64,000 nt of DNA, taken from NCBI GenBank assembly GCA_963976875.1, contig CAXBML010000003.1, forward strand, positions 1 to 64,000, read 5' to 3'. This DNA is from Berkiella_A sp963976875. Lineage in GTDB: Bacteria > Pseudomonadota > Gammaproteobacteria > Berkiellales > Berkiellaceae. A model generated the notes under the pieces. It saw nothing but the letters and a program-made list of their open reading frames with translations. It had not been told where the DNA came from and searched no databases. This document shows, one piece after another, positions 51,303 through 60,774 of the stretch. Numbering within the stretch: position 1 is the first letter of the stretch; each line of letters opens with the position of its first letter. The position numbers were made by a program, and so were the translations under genes.

Positions 51303-52700
51303 ATGTCAATTTCAAGTGCAGGTTCCGGATCTGGAATTGATATTAGTGGCTTAATCGAAGATTTACTGGCTGCAGAAGGTCAAGCAAAAACGGCTAAGTA
51401 TGATTCTGAGGAAGCCAAAACACTTGCTAAAATCACAGGTTTTGGCACGCTGAATAGTGCTCTGTCAGAGTTACAAACAAAAATAAGTTCATTGAAAGAC
51501 GTTGGTGACTTTCAGAATAGAAAAGCAACTTCCCAAGACAATGAAGTATTTACGGTTATTGCGGACAGCTCCGCAAGCCAGGGAAATTATTCAGTCGAAA
51601 TAAGCCAGCTGGCTGAAAACCACAAGGTTTCATCACCAGACTTTGCGAACGCAAACGCAATTGTTGGAACGGGCAACTTAAAATTTACCATTGGGACAGT
51701 TGAACACTCATTTAACATTACTTCGGATATTCAAACGTTATCTGGAATTAAAGATAAAGTAAATGAAGTTTCAGGCACAACAGGGATTAGCGCCACTATT
51801 GTGAATACGGATACAGGCACTAGAATAATGTTTGCGGCTACCGAACCAGGTATTGATAACATCTTTACCGTATCTGTCGTTACGGATGGTGATGGAAATG
51901 ATACAGATAATGCTGGATTATCACAGCTCGATTCGACTTACATGACAACGACGCAGTCAGGATTAGACTCTATTGTAAAGATTGATGGTGCAACCATTAC
52001 AAGTTCTTCAAATACAATAGAAGATGCGATTGATGGGGTCACAATAGATTTATTAAAAACAAATGTGGCTGATGCTAAGTCATTAACCGTCAGTTTAGAT
52101 AAAGCATCTGTGCGTTCAAATATAGAAGGTTTTGTAGACAATTATAATGCTATAGTAGAGACGATATCATCATTAAATAAGGTCGATCCGGATAATACTG
52201 ATAATTCAGGTGTTTTAGTTGGTGATTCAGTTTTAAGAAGTTTTGATTTACAGCTGCGTCGAGTATTGACAGATTCAGTCGATACCGTTGCTGGAGGTAT
52301 CAGTTCTCTAGCAGAAATTGGCGTAACAACAGATAGGAATACAGGCAAACTACAGCTAAATGCTTCTAAGCTGAATACAGCACTCGATCAAAACTTTGAT
52401 AATGTAGGGTTGTTATTTGCTAAATCAGACGAAGGGATTGCGATAAAATTAGATGATTTAATTTCACGCTATATTGGTGCCTCTGGCATAATTAACAGTA
52501 AAACAGAGGGGCTAAACTCATCAATCAACCTGATAACGGAACAGCGAGAGCAGTTAGAGCGAAACTTACAAAGTATGGAGTCAAGACTTCTAACGCAGTT
52601 TATCGCTATGGATACCATTATTGCTCAATTGCAATCTACGAGTAGTTTTTTATCTCAACAATTAAGTAATTTACCAGAACCACTATCATATAAAAAATAG
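51303..52700 (+). CDS. fliD: Filament cap protein FliD (HAP2)
   Basis: A 465-residue protein, normal length. The N-terminus SISSAGSGSGIDISGLIEDL fits the FliD signature. It contains a hook-IN motif (LSGIKDKVNEVSGTTGISAT), DGATITSSSNTIEDAIDGVT and VRSNIEGFVDNYNAIVETIS, and the C-terminal coiled coil LERNLQSMESRLLTQFIAMD with ISQL-type end. FliD forms the cap under which flagellin subunits fold. Followed by its neighbours fliS and a fliT-like gene. Confidence 0.94.
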   Translation: MSISSAGSGSGIDISGLIEDLLAAEGQAKTAKYDSEEAKTLAKITGFGTLNSALSELQTKISSLKDVGDFQNRKATSQDNEVFTVIADSSASQGNYSVEISQLAENHKVSSPDFANANAIVGTGNLKFTIGTVEHSFNITSDIQTLSGIKDKVNEVSGTTGISATIVNTDTGTRIMFAATEPGIDNIFTVSVVTDGDGNDTDNAGLSQLDSTYMTTTQSGLDSIVKIDGATITSSSNTIEDAIDGVTIDLLKTNVADAKSLTVSLDKASVRSNIEGFVDNYNAIVETISSLNKVDPDNTDNSGVLVGDSVLRSFDLQLRRVLTDSVDTVAGGISSLAEIGVTTDRNTGKLQLNASKLNTALDQNFDNVGLLFAKSDEGIAIKLDDLISRYIGASGIINSKTEGLNSSINLITEQREQLERNLQSMESRLLTQFIAMDTIIAQLQSTSSFLSQQLSNLPEPLSYKK

Positions 52701-52709
52701 GAGCGCGTA

Positions 52710-53117
52710 GTGAGCTACAACCATCAAGGTATTAAAGCGTATCAAAGTATAGATAAGCAATCGGACAAGCAGGAAGAAGATCCTTATAAGGTGATTGCTA
52801 TTTTGATGAAAAATGCATTGGAATCTATAAACATTGCAAAGATTACAATGGCGCAAAAACAAATTGAAGAAAAAGGTCGCTTCATTAGTTTAGCGATTAC
52901 CTTGATTGATGGCTTAAAAGCAAGTCTAGATATAGACAAAGGTGGAGAAATTGCTGAAAACTTAAATGGTTTGTATGATTATATGATGGCGCGATTAGTT
53001 GAAGCGAATCTAAAAAATGATTTAGATATGTTAGATGAAGTTTCTGAATTATTGACTACCGTGAAAGAAGGCTGGGACGGTATAGAAGATTTTGCAAATA
53101 ATCAACAGGAAGATTAA
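52710..53117 (+). CDS. fliS: Flagellin chaperone FliS
   Basis: A 135-residue helical protein starting with GTG (GGAGCGCGTA ahead). FliS hallmarks: IKAYQSIDKQSD near the start, an EKGRFISLAITLIDGLKASL helix and DIDKGGEIAENLNGLYDYMM. FliS binds the flagellin C-terminus in the cytoplasm and prevents early polymerisation. The stop is at 53115-53117, directly before the next ATG at 53119. Confidence 0.92.
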   Translation: MSYNHQGIKAYQSIDKQSDKQEEDPYKVIAILMKNALESINIAKITMAQKQIEEKGRFISLAITLIDGLKASLDIDKGGEIAENLNGLYDYMMARLVEANLKNDLDMLDEVSELLTTVKEGWDGIEDFANNQQED

Positions 53118-53118
53118 A

Positions 53119-53415
53119 ATGACAGTAGATGAATTTGCTATGACTATTCAATCCTTGGCAAAAGTCGTAAGGTCAAAACCTCCCGAAGAAGCCCTTAAAA
53201 CCATAATAGAAACATTCGAAACCCGTAATTTAGACATTGACCAGATTAAGAACATATTAAACCAACCACCGGAAGCCATCGCTGAATTGCAAGCAGATGT
53301 CATGCTAGTTTTAAAATTTGCCATGAAAAGTAAGGAGTCAATGAAACACGAATTACAAGATATTAAAACATACCGTAAAGCGAGAGAGTCATATAATAAT
53401 CACAGTACCTCTTAA
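53119..53415 (+). CDS. FliT-like small protein
   Basis: From ATG 53119, 98 residues, all-helical and charged (EEALKTIIETFETRNLDIDQ, EAIAELQADVMLVLKFAMKS). It occupies the place of fliT, the chaperone of FliD and regulator of FlhDC in enterobacteria. FliT is very variable, so the identification rests on size, helix content and order fliD-fliS-fliT. The 171 bp after it hold a candidate promoter for the regulator gene. Confidence 0.55.
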   Translation: MTVDEFAMTIQSLAKVVRSKPPEEALKTIIETFETRNLDIDQIKNILNQPPEAIAELQADVMLVLKFAMKSKESMKHELQDIKTYRKARESYNNHSTS

Positions 53416-53486
53416 GTTTTTACACTGAATACAAACAGTACAATAACTGGATAAAAAAAATAATGACACTTCCTGTCGGCAATTAT

Positions 53487-53516
53487 TTGACAGCCTACCG
53501 AAATCTTGACTATTAC
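53487..53516 (+). promoter_or_regulatory. Candidate sigma-70 promoter of the fleQ-like gene
   Basis: TTGACA at 53487-53492 and TATTAC at 53511-53516 with an 18-nt spacer. A short CTGTC/GACAG inverted repeat (53473-53493) overlaps the -35 box and could be an operator. As top regulator, this gene would be expected to use sigma-70. Confidence 0.4.
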
Positions 53517-53586
53517 TTATCTATAAACAAAAAACATCATGTGCAAAACAATAATATAGTCAGATAAAATATACAGGGATTGGATC

Positions 53587-54636
53587 ATGACAAGTGACAC
53601 GATTAATAGACTAAGTGGTATGAGTACACAAATCATAAATATCAAACAAATGATTAAAAAAGTAGCAACGACAGAGGTGAACGTTTTTGTGACAGGTGAA
53701 TCCGGTACAGGTAAAGAAATTGTGGCTAGGTGTCTACACGATCTATCTGATCGCAAAAATATGCCTTTTGTACCTGTCAACTGTGGTGCTATTCCTGATG
53801 ATTTATTAGAAAGTGAATTATTTGGCCACGAAAAAGGGGCATTTACTGGCGCAATTAGTACTCGTAAAGGGCGGTTTGAATTAGCGGAAGGTGGTACGAT
53901 CTTTCTAGATGAGATTGGTGATATGCCGATGAATATGCAGGTGAAATTATTACGTGTCATCCAAGAAAAGGTATTTGAAAGAGTTGGTGGTAATAAGTCA
54001 ATTTGCACAAATGTTAGAATTGTGGCTGCAACTCATCGAAATCTAGAAAAACAAATTGAAACTGAAAAGTTTCGTGAAGATTTATTTTATAGATTGAACG
54101 TATTTCCGGTTGAAATGCCAAGTTTGCGTGAAAGAATAGAAGACTTACCCATTATCATTCATGATATTGTTGCTCGCTTTGAAGCAGAATTAGGTTGTAA
54201 TATAAAATTTTCAGAAAGCACGATTAACATATTAAGTCAACATGAATGGAAAGGAAATATACGTGAGCTATCTAATTTGATAGAACGATTGTTTGTACTG
54301 CATCCAGATATGATTATTGAGCCAATACATTTGCCATTAAAATATCAATTAAATGATACTGAGCAACTATATAATAGTTCGAAAGAAAACGATACACATC
54401 AACAAGATAGGTTGCGAGAAGAATTTAATCAAATTATTCTGACCAAACCCCAAAAAGCATCGCATCGTGAATGCATAGACTTAAAACAAGTTATGATAGA
54501 TATCGAAAAATCATACATTTCAAATGCTTTGCAGCAAACCAATGGGGTCGTTTCTCATGCTGCACAACTACTATCTATACGTCGAACAACACTTGTTGAA
54601 AAAATAAAAAAATATCAACTGCCCAAAGCGGGTTAG
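53587..54636 (+). CDS. Sigma-54-dependent flagellar activator, FleQ-like, without N-terminal domain
   Basis: A 349-residue protein that begins almost directly with the AAA+ domain: Walker A GESGTGKE (37-44), the sigma-54 contact loop GAFTGA (84-89), Walker B GGTIFLDEIGDMP, sensor and Arg-finger segment FREDLFYRLNVFPVEMPSLR, then a C-terminal Fis-type helix-turn-helix (about 310-345, SHAAQLLSIRRTTLVEKIKK). FleQ/FlrA of Pseudomonas and Vibrio have ~470-490 residues with a degenerate receiver domain in front, which is absent here. Located between fliT-like and fleSR, exactly where fleQ is found. It probably activates the sigma-54 promoters of this locus. Confidence 0.88.
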   Translation: MTSDTINRLSGMSTQIINIKQMIKKVATTEVNVFVTGESGTGKEIVARCLHDLSDRKNMPFVPVNCGAIPDDLLESELFGHEKGAFTGAISTRKGRFELAEGGTIFLDEIGDMPMNMQVKLLRVIQEKVFERVGGNKSICTNVRIVAATHRNLEKQIETEKFREDLFYRLNVFPVEMPSLRERIEDLPIIIHDIVARFEAELGCNIKFSESTINILSQHEWKGNIRELSNLIERLFVLHPDMIIEPIHLPLKYQLNDTEQLYNSSKENDTHQQDRLREEFNQIILTKPQKASHRECIDLKQVMIDIEKSYISNALQQTNGVVSHAAQLLSIRRTTLVEKIKKYQLPKAG

Positions 54637-54841
54637 ATGTCTAAAGAGGCTTTCTATGAGAGACTCTAGAGGCTTTGTTACCCGCTTATGTCCTTGAGAT
54701 CTTTTTACTCGCTATTTTGTCTAATAAAACTATTCTCATAAAAACCCATCGCATAAAACCTAAACATATCACTGCCAAAGCTTTGACAAACCCCAAGACT
54801 GAATCACTGTAAGTTATTGATATATATAGTATATTCAACCA

Positions 54842-54857
54842 TGGTATCGGTTTTGCA
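54842..54857 (+). promoter_or_regulatory. Sigma-54 promoter of fleSR
   Basis: TGGTATCGGTTTTGCA: GG at 54843-54844 and GC at 54855-54856 with 10 nt between, and a good -12 TTGCA. The -24 box has T for C. It lies 35 bp before the fleS ATG. The rest of the 54637-54892 gap shows no other feature. Confidence 0.65.
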
Positions 54858-54892
54858 TATAAGACATTATCTAATATTGACTTGAATTTTAT

Positions 54893-55900
54893 ATGCTAAA
54901 ACAAATAGAAAAAAATAATATCAGTAATGTCTATATTCAGTTTCTGTCTGAGATGCCTGTGGGCGTTATCATTTTAAATACTGATGGTACGGTGCATTAC
55001 AACAATGATCTTGCAGCAAGTCTTATTGGCGAGCCTATAATAGGACGAAGCTGGCTTGAGGTTTTACGTACTGAGATTAAGAGTATTTCACACCAAGGCC
55101 ACTATGTGGTACTCAGAAATGGTACAAAAGTAATGGTGACTACGCAATCATCTGAAATATTAAACAGTCAGATGTTGTTGTTAACAAATGTATCCAGCAT
55201 TAAAGAAGAGTCAGACAGCGATAATACCCTAAATAATTTACAAAGCATTAACAAACTATCTTCTACTTTGGCTCATCAATTAAAAACACCTTTATCGACA
55301 GCTTTAGTCTATTTATCTAGCCTAAAATCTAAAGTCGTTGATAAAAGTAATACTCTCAAACCTATCAACAAATCTATTGAACAACTTAATATCATTAAGT
55401 ATTTAATTGAAAATGAATTAACCATATTTAAAAGCAAAGATATTAAGGTTGAGCCAGTGTTTTTAAATGGTTTAATTCATAATATTGTTGAAAATTATTC
55501 AGATTTGTACCCCAAAATAAACTTCAACTTTAATACAACATGCGAAGAAAAAAAATTAGTCGTCTTAGGGCATAAAGAAGCTTTAACCAGTGCGATTAAC
55601 AATATTGTAGACAATGCGATAGACGCAAGCCATTATGAAGGTACAGTCGATATTAATACTTTATATTTAGAGGGCAAGATATATATCAACATTATTGATT
55701 ATGGTGAAGGCATCAATCAATTTAACTTTAATAAAGTCAGTCAAACATTTTTTACAACCAAGAAAAAAGGCTGCGGATTGGGTGTGCCGATTGCTCAATC
55801 AATTATTGAGGCGCATCAAGGCGTGTTAAATTTTACAAGCAACACAGAGTATACAACTTTTACAATATGTATTCCTGGGATTAGAGATAATAATGAATAG
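54893..55900 (+). CDS. fleS: Sensor histidine kinase FleS/FlrB
   Basis: A 335-residue cytoplasmic kinase with no membrane segment. N-terminal PAS domain (about 15-100, MPVGVIILNTDGTVHYNNDL), phospho-acceptor His128 in STLAHQLKTPLSTAL, then the ATPase part with N-box INNIVDNAID, YGEGIN and KKGCGLGVPIAQSIIEAHQG. It phosphorylates the partner FleR. Coding regions of fleS and fleR overlap by 8 nt. Its N-terminal sequence MLKQIEKNN follows a sigma-54 promoter. Confidence 0.93.
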   Translation: MLKQIEKNNISNVYIQFLSEMPVGVIILNTDGTVHYNNDLAASLIGEPIIGRSWLEVLRTEIKSISHQGHYVVLRNGTKVMVTTQSSEILNSQMLLLTNVSSIKEESDSDNTLNNLQSINKLSSTLAHQLKTPLSTALVYLSSLKSKVVDKSNTLKPINKSIEQLNIIKYLIENELTIFKSKDIKVEPVFLNGLIHNIVENYSDLYPKINFNFNTTCEEKKLVVLGHKEALTSAINNIVDNAIDASHYEGTVDINTLYLEGKIYINIIDYGEGINQFNFNKVSQTFFTTKKKGCGLGVPIAQSIIEAHQGVLNFTSNTEYTTFTICIPGIRDNNE

Positions 55901-57200
55901 TATTTTAATTGTCGAAGACGATAAGAATTTATTAGAAGCGTTAAACGATAGCTTGTTAAGTTGTGGGTATCGCGTAGATACAGCAACAGATGGATTAATG
56001 GCATTAGATAAAATTAAAAATAATAATTACCAAATTGTTTTATCTGATGTGCAACTTCCTTCTATGGATGGCTTATCTTTAGTTCAAAAAATCAAAACCT
56101 ATTTGCCGGATGCCAAAATTATAATAATGACCGCTTTTGGTACAATTCAAGATGCAGTATATGCTATTCAACAAGGTGCCTCAGATTATATAAGCAAGCC
56201 ATTTGAAATTGAGAGCCTTATCAGTAAGTTTAATATTGAAACCCAGAAAGTTCAGGTTGACGAACCCATTGTAACGAATCTTGATCTCAAAATGCAAGAA
56301 ACATATCGCTTAGCTGAAAAAGTTTCCAATAGTGATGCGACAGTATTATTGACGGGTGAAAGTGGAACCGGAAAAGAAGTCTTATCTCGGTATATTCATA
56401 CAAATTCTAACAGAAAAGATATGCCTTTTGTCGCTGTGAACTGTGCTGCGATTCCAGATAATATGTTAGAAGCGATGTTGTTTGGTTATGAAAAAGGTGC
56501 TTTTACGGGTGCAGTTAAATCAAGTGATGGAAAATTTGAGCAAGCAAATGGGGGGACACTTTTACTGGATGAAATAAGTGAAATGCCAGTTGGGCTCCAA
56601 GCAAAACTTTTACGAGTTTTACAAGAAAAAGAAGTTGAGCGTTTAGGTGGAAAAAAAATTATTCCTTTGGATGTTCGAGTTATTGCCACCACTAACAGAA
56701 ATTTACCCAATGCCATAAAAGAAGGTTCATTTAGAGAAGATTTATATTTTAGATTGAATGTTTTTCCAATCATGATACCAACATTAAGAGAAAGAAAGAA
56801 AGATATTATCACATTATCTGAGCACTTGTTGAAAAAACATTCTCCTAAAAGCAGGTATCAGTTAAACCAAAAAGCGAAAGAAAAGTTATTACAATATGAT
56901 TGGCCTGGCAATGTCAGAGAATTAGAGAACATTTTACATCGAGCACTCATACTTTGTTCTAATAATTGCATTGAAGAAGAGCATATTGTCTTTGATATGA
57001 GTCAAAATAAAAAAAATCCAAACCTGGATGGGAAGTTACAAGATCGCGTGGAGCATACCGAGTATTACATGATATTAGAAGTTTTAGAAGCTTTGGATGG
57101 TAATAGAAAAGAAACAGCTGAGAAACTAGGGGTAAGCCCTAGAACTTTACGTTATAAATTAGCCAAAATGAAAGAACTGGGTATTAAAATTCCTAACTAA
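55893..57200 (+). CDS. fleR: Sigma-54-dependent response regulator FleR/FlrC
   Basis: A 435-residue protein: receiver domain (1-115) with phospho-acceptor Asp52 in VLSDVQLPSMDG and KPFEIE at the conserved Lys; AAA+ domain with GESGTGKE, GAFTGA and EDLYFRLNVFPI; C-terminal Fis-type HTH (RKETAEKLGVSPRTLRYKLA). Once phosphorylated by FleS it activates the sigma-54 promoters of hook and basal-body genes. fliE starts 12 nt after its stop. Confidence 0.95.
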   Translation: MNSILIVEDDKNLLEALNDSLLSCGYRVDTATDGLMALDKIKNNNYQIVLSDVQLPSMDGLSLVQKIKTYLPDAKIIIMTAFGTIQDAVYAIQQGASDYISKPFEIESLISKFNIETQKVQVDEPIVTNLDLKMQETYRLAEKVSNSDATVLLTGESGTGKEVLSRYIHTNSNRKDMPFVAVNCAAIPDNMLEAMLFGYEKGAFTGAVKSSDGKFEQANGGTLLLDEISEMPVGLQAKLLRVLQEKEVERLGGKKIIPLDVRVIATTNRNLPNAIKEGSFREDLYFRLNVFPIMIPTLRERKKDIITLSEHLLKKHSPKSRYQLNQKAKEKLLQYDWPGNVRELENILHRALILCSNNCIEEEHIVFDMSQNKKNPNLDGKLQDRVEHTEYYMILEVLEALDGNRKETAEKLGVSPRTLRYKLAKMKELGIKIPN

Positions 57201-57211
57201 GGTATATAACG

Positions 57212-57550
57212 ATGAACGAAATAGATGCAAGCCAATTATTACATACAATGAAAGCTTTAGCGAATGAAGCCAGGCAGATTCCAATTGATTATAATGTTAC
57301 TAATCTCGATGCAGGTAAGGATAGTGGAAATGATTTTTCCAATATATTTCAATCAGCGATTGGCTCTGTGAATGATTTGCAGCAACATTCCAGCAATTTA
57401 GTAAAACGTTTTGAAGCAAACGACCCTACAGTAGATGTTACAGAAGTCATGATTGCTATGCAAAAATCCAGTTTGTCTTTTAAAGCAATGAGTCAAGTAC
57501 GAAATCAAGTCGTCAATGCGTATCAAGAAATTATGAGTATGCCTATTTAA
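57212..57550 (+). CDS. fliE: Hook-basal body protein FliE
   Basis: A 112-residue protein with the FliE core: DFSNIFQSAIGSVNDLQQHS, FEANDPTVDVTEVMIAMQKS and LSFKAMSQVRNQVVNAYQEI, ending in the MSMPI motif. FliE links the MS-ring (FliF) with the rod (FlgB). First of fliEFGHIJ; 14 nt before fliF. Confidence 0.95.
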   Translation: MNEIDASQLLHTMKALANEARQIPIDYNVTNLDAGKDSGNDFSNIFQSAIGSVNDLQQHSSNLVKRFEANDPTVDVTEVMIAMQKSSLSFKAMSQVRNQVVNAYQEIMSMPI

Positions 57551-57564
57551 TCTAGGAGAAAGAT

Positions 57565-59184
57565 GTGGCTGATAATCCAGCATTAACACAAGCGGCACAT
57601 GGTTTTTTTGGTTTGCCCCTTATAAAACAACTGCTATTATTGGTCGGCTTGTCCCTCAGTATTGCTGTAGGCGTTTATGTTGTATTTTGGTCCCAGACTC
57701 CAAATTTTGTACCTGTATTTAGTAAAGTCGATACTCGTAGTGCCGGTGAAATTATTGATGCTTTACAAAAAAATGGTTTGGCTTATAAGTTAGATACTCA
57801 GACTGGATTGGTCTTAGTTGAATCTTCAAAAATATTTGAGGCTAGAATAAAGCTAGCTCAAAATGGTGTAGCCGGTAATATAGGCACTGGTTTAGAGCTT
57901 CTAGATAAAGACAGTGGTTTAGGAACGAGTCAGTTTATAGAAAGGACACGTTATGTTCGAGGCTTACAGGGTGAGCTTGAACGAACCATTACTTCAATTC
58001 AAAATATAAAATCAGCACGTGTCCATCTGGCTATACCCAAACAGAGTGAATTTATACGAAAGAAAAGAAATCCAAGTGCTTCTGTATTTATAAATTTATA
58101 TGGTGGGTATCAGTTATCTGGTGAGCAAGTTGCTGCAATATCACATTTAGTGGCATCTAGTATCCAAGGCCTCTCTACTCAAAGTGTGACGGTTGTAGAT
58201 CAAGATGGAAATCTTTTATCCTCATCTGGTCGAGACCAATTAGCGCATGCCTCTAAAAATTTAGATTTTACAAATAAAATAGAAGAAATGTATTCGGATC
58301 GTATTAGCGATTTATTAGAGCCCATAGTGGGGCCTGGGCGGGTGAAAGCAAAAGTAACAGCTGCAATTGACTTTACGTCAAAAGAAGAAACGTTCGAAGA
58401 TTTTGACCCTAAAAGTGCAGTGGTGCGAAGTGAAAAAACATTAGATATTATAAAAGCAGCTGGTGCTATCATTGGTGGCATTCCAGGCGCATTATCTAAT
58501 GAGCCTCCAGCGGCTGGTCAAGCCCCTGAGGAAGCAACGTCTGGCGTGTCTGAAGGTGTTGTGGGGCCTAATGTCAAACAACAAAAAGAATCCTCTGGGG
58601 ATCATAAGAGACAAGCCACTAAAAATTATGAAATTGATAGGAAAATAACGCATAATTCATACTTGCCGGGTAAAATTATGAAACTATCGGTCGCCGTATT
58701 AATAGGGGATAAAATTACATATGACAAGAACGGTAAGGCGAGCAATGTACCTATTACTGACGAAGAACTTGAGAACATCAAAAAGCTGGTAAATGACGCA
58801 ATTGGATTTACAAAAGAGCGCAACGATACAGTCACTATTATTCGTTCATCATTTGCTCAAGAAGCACCGATTGAAGATTTGCAACCTGAATCGATTTTTG
58901 ATAAATCCTGGTTTATGCCTTTAATAAAAAATGTCTTAGCCGGTTTTGTCTTTCTCGCGCTTATTTTCGCGATATTCAAACCTATTATTAAAAATCTCAC
59001 TAAAGTGTCATTTGATAAACGAGAAATGTTAAAGCTAGCAGACACAGATAATGCACAAGGGCAAAGTGCTAATACAAAAATGGGTAGGGCGAATTCATTA
59101 ATACAGGTTAAAGATATTGTGAATGACGATCCTAAAGTGGCGGCGCAAATTATTAGAAAATGGGTTGAGGCTGAAAATGGCTGA
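57565..59184 (+). CDS. fliF: Flagellar MS-ring protein FliF
   Basis: A 539-residue inner-membrane protein starting with GTG (TCTAGGAGAAAGAT ahead). First membrane span at about 20-40 (LLLVGLSLSIAVGVYVVFW), PrgK/EscJ-like ring domains (LAQNGVAGNIGTGLELLDKD, FIERTRYVRGLQGELERTI), FliF-type YEIDRKITHN, and a second span near 450-470 (NVLAGFVFLALIFAIFKPI). The C-terminal tail binds FliG. The end overlaps the fliG start by 8 nt. Confidence 0.96.
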   Translation: MADNPALTQAAHGFFGLPLIKQLLLLVGLSLSIAVGVYVVFWSQTPNFVPVFSKVDTRSAGEIIDALQKNGLAYKLDTQTGLVLVESSKIFEARIKLAQNGVAGNIGTGLELLDKDSGLGTSQFIERTRYVRGLQGELERTITSIQNIKSARVHLAIPKQSEFIRKKRNPSASVFINLYGGYQLSGEQVAAISHLVASSIQGLSTQSVTVVDQDGNLLSSSGRDQLAHASKNLDFTNKIEEMYSDRISDLLEPIVGPGRVKAKVTAAIDFTSKEETFEDFDPKSAVVRSEKTLDIIKAAGAIIGGIPGALSNEPPAAGQAPEEATSGVSEGVVGPNVKQQKESSGDHKRQATKNYEIDRKITHNSYLPGKIMKLSVAVLIGDKITYDKNGKASNVPITDEELENIKKLVNDAIGFTKERNDTVTIIRSSFAQEAPIEDLQPESIFDKSWFMPLIKNVLAGFVFLALIFAIFKPIIKNLTKVSFDKREMLKLADTDNAQGQSANTKMGRANSLIQVKDIVNDDPKVAAQIIRKWVEAENG

Positions 59185-60181
59185 TGTTGAAAGTAAAACA
59201 CCAATTGAACGAGCTGCGATATTATTGATGATGCTCAGTCCGTCAGAAGCATCAAAAGTGATGAAATACTTGGTTCCAAAACAAGTTCAAAAATTAGGCG
59301 CCGTTATGGCCAGTATTAAAGATGTTGATAACGAGTCTATTAATCATGTTGTGGGAGAGTTTTTGGATAAGGTGAATAACCAATCTGCATTAGGTATAGA
59401 TAATGCCATTCATGTTCGAGAGGTTTTAGCCAACACGATTGGCGATGAGAAAGCAGATGCGATTTTAGACGATGCCTTAATGCAAGCAAATAATAAAGGT
59501 CTTGAAAATCTTAAGTGGATGGATGCCTATACCATTTCTGAGTTTATAAAAAATGAACATCCACAAATTCAATCTATTATTTTAAGTTATTTAGATCCAG
59601 ATCAAGCTGCAGAAGTTTTGTTACATTTTGATGATAAACAGCAACTAGACTTAATGATGCGGATCTCGGTACAGGATACGATCCAACCTGATGCAATTTC
59701 AGAGTTGGATAAAATGTTAATGGAACAACTCACTAAAATAAATGTTAAAAAACCAAAGGCTATGGGTGGTATTAAGTGTGCTGCTGAAATATTAAATCAT
59801 ATTAATAATGATGTTGAAGCTGAAATATTCGCGGGGATTAAAAAAGAAGATGAAGGTTTGGCAAATAACATACAAGAGCTCATGTTTGTATTTGAAAATA
59901 TTTTGAGTATAGACGACCGAGATATGCAAACCTTACTGAGAGAGTTGGATACGGATTCTCTTGTATTATCATTAAAAGGTGCGTCATCAGAAATAGCAAA
60001 TAAAATATATAAAAATATGTCTAAGCGAGCGGCTGCTCTATTAAAAGATGATTTAGAAGCAAAAGGGCCTGTTAAGCTGACAGATGTTGAAGAGGCGCAA
60101 AAATCAGTATTGATGATTGCTAAAAAATTAGCGGACTCTGGTGATATTAGCTTAGGTGGTAAAGGTGAGGAAATGGTTTGA
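59177..60181 (+). CDS. fliG: Flagellar motor switch protein FliG
   Basis: From the ATG at 59177 the protein is 334 residues, the usual size. N-terminal PIERAAILLMMLSPSEASKV, middle-domain motif EHPQIQSIILSYLDPDQAAE (the EHPQ-type signature), and the C-terminal torque-generating helix region FENILSIDDRDMQTLLRELD with charged residues. FliG binds the FliF tail, FliM, and the stator. Upstream in-frame codons belong to the fliF end and are not needed. Confidence 0.96.
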   Translation: MADVESKTPIERAAILLMMLSPSEASKVMKYLVPKQVQKLGAVMASIKDVDNESINHVVGEFLDKVNNQSALGIDNAIHVREVLANTIGDEKADAILDDALMQANNKGLENLKWMDAYTISEFIKNEHPQIQSIILSYLDPDQAAEVLLHFDDKQQLDLMMRISVQDTIQPDAISELDKMLMEQLTKINVKKPKAMGGIKCAAEILNHINNDVEAEIFAGIKKEDEGLANNIQELMFVFENILSIDDRDMQTLLRELDTDSLVLSLKGASSEIANKIYKNMSKRAAALLKDDLEAKGPVKLTDVEEAQKSVLMIAKKLADSGDISLGGKGEEMV

Positions 60182-60771
60182 TGACAAAAAAATATTATGA
60201 TAATGCAAACAAAAAATGGCTTCTACCCGAGCATGCTTTATCGGTTAAAACAAATATTAGTCAAAAATATCCCAAAGTTACGTTGACTAAGTCCCAACAA
60301 GAAGTGATTGATAAAATAACCAAAGAGCATCAAGATAGAGGTTTTGTAGAGGGTAAAAAGTTAGGTTTGCAAGAAATGCTGAATCAGAAAAAGGCATTAT
60401 CTGATTTAATGAATGCATTCTCTGAATACCAAAAAAATTGTGATCAGATGCTAGAAAAGCAAGTGGTTCAAATTATTGAACATATCTGTCATGGGGTTTT
60501 ATCTGACGCATTAAGTCACCAGCATCAAATTGATAAATTAGTGACTGAATCAATTGAACGTTTCAAAAATCATCAGCAAAAATTCATTATCAAAGCAAAT
60601 GCGAAAACAGCCAAAATGATAGAAAATACAGAGTTGCCAGATATTAAAACGAAGCTCCAAGTAGATAACAGTTTTTCTGATTATGAATTCTTAGTTGAGA
60701 ATTTAGAACAAATTGTTAGTTTTTCAATTTCAGATGCAATATCTGCATATTTTAAAAGCAATAAGGCTTAA
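60181..60771 (+). CDS. fliH: Flagellar export ATPase regulator FliH
   Basis: ATG at 60181 overlaps the fliG stop by one base (TGATG). The 196-residue protein is charged, with a GxxxG-like helical stretch HQDRGFVEGKKLGLQEMLNQ (about 56-75) and a C-terminal domain similar to the V-ATPase E subunit. FliH binds and holds back FliI and brings it to the export gate. Sequence conservation is low, position and pattern support the name. Confidence 0.88.
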   Translation: MTKKYYDNANKKWLLPEHALSVKTNISQKYPKVTLTKSQQEVIDKITKEHQDRGFVEGKKLGLQEMLNQKKALSDLMNAFSEYQKNCDQMLEKQVVQIIEHICHGVLSDALSHQHQIDKLVTESIERFKNHQQKFIIKANAKTAKMIENTELPDIKTKLQVDNSFSDYEFLVENLEQIVSFSISDAISAYFKSNKA

Positions 60772-60774
60772 TGA

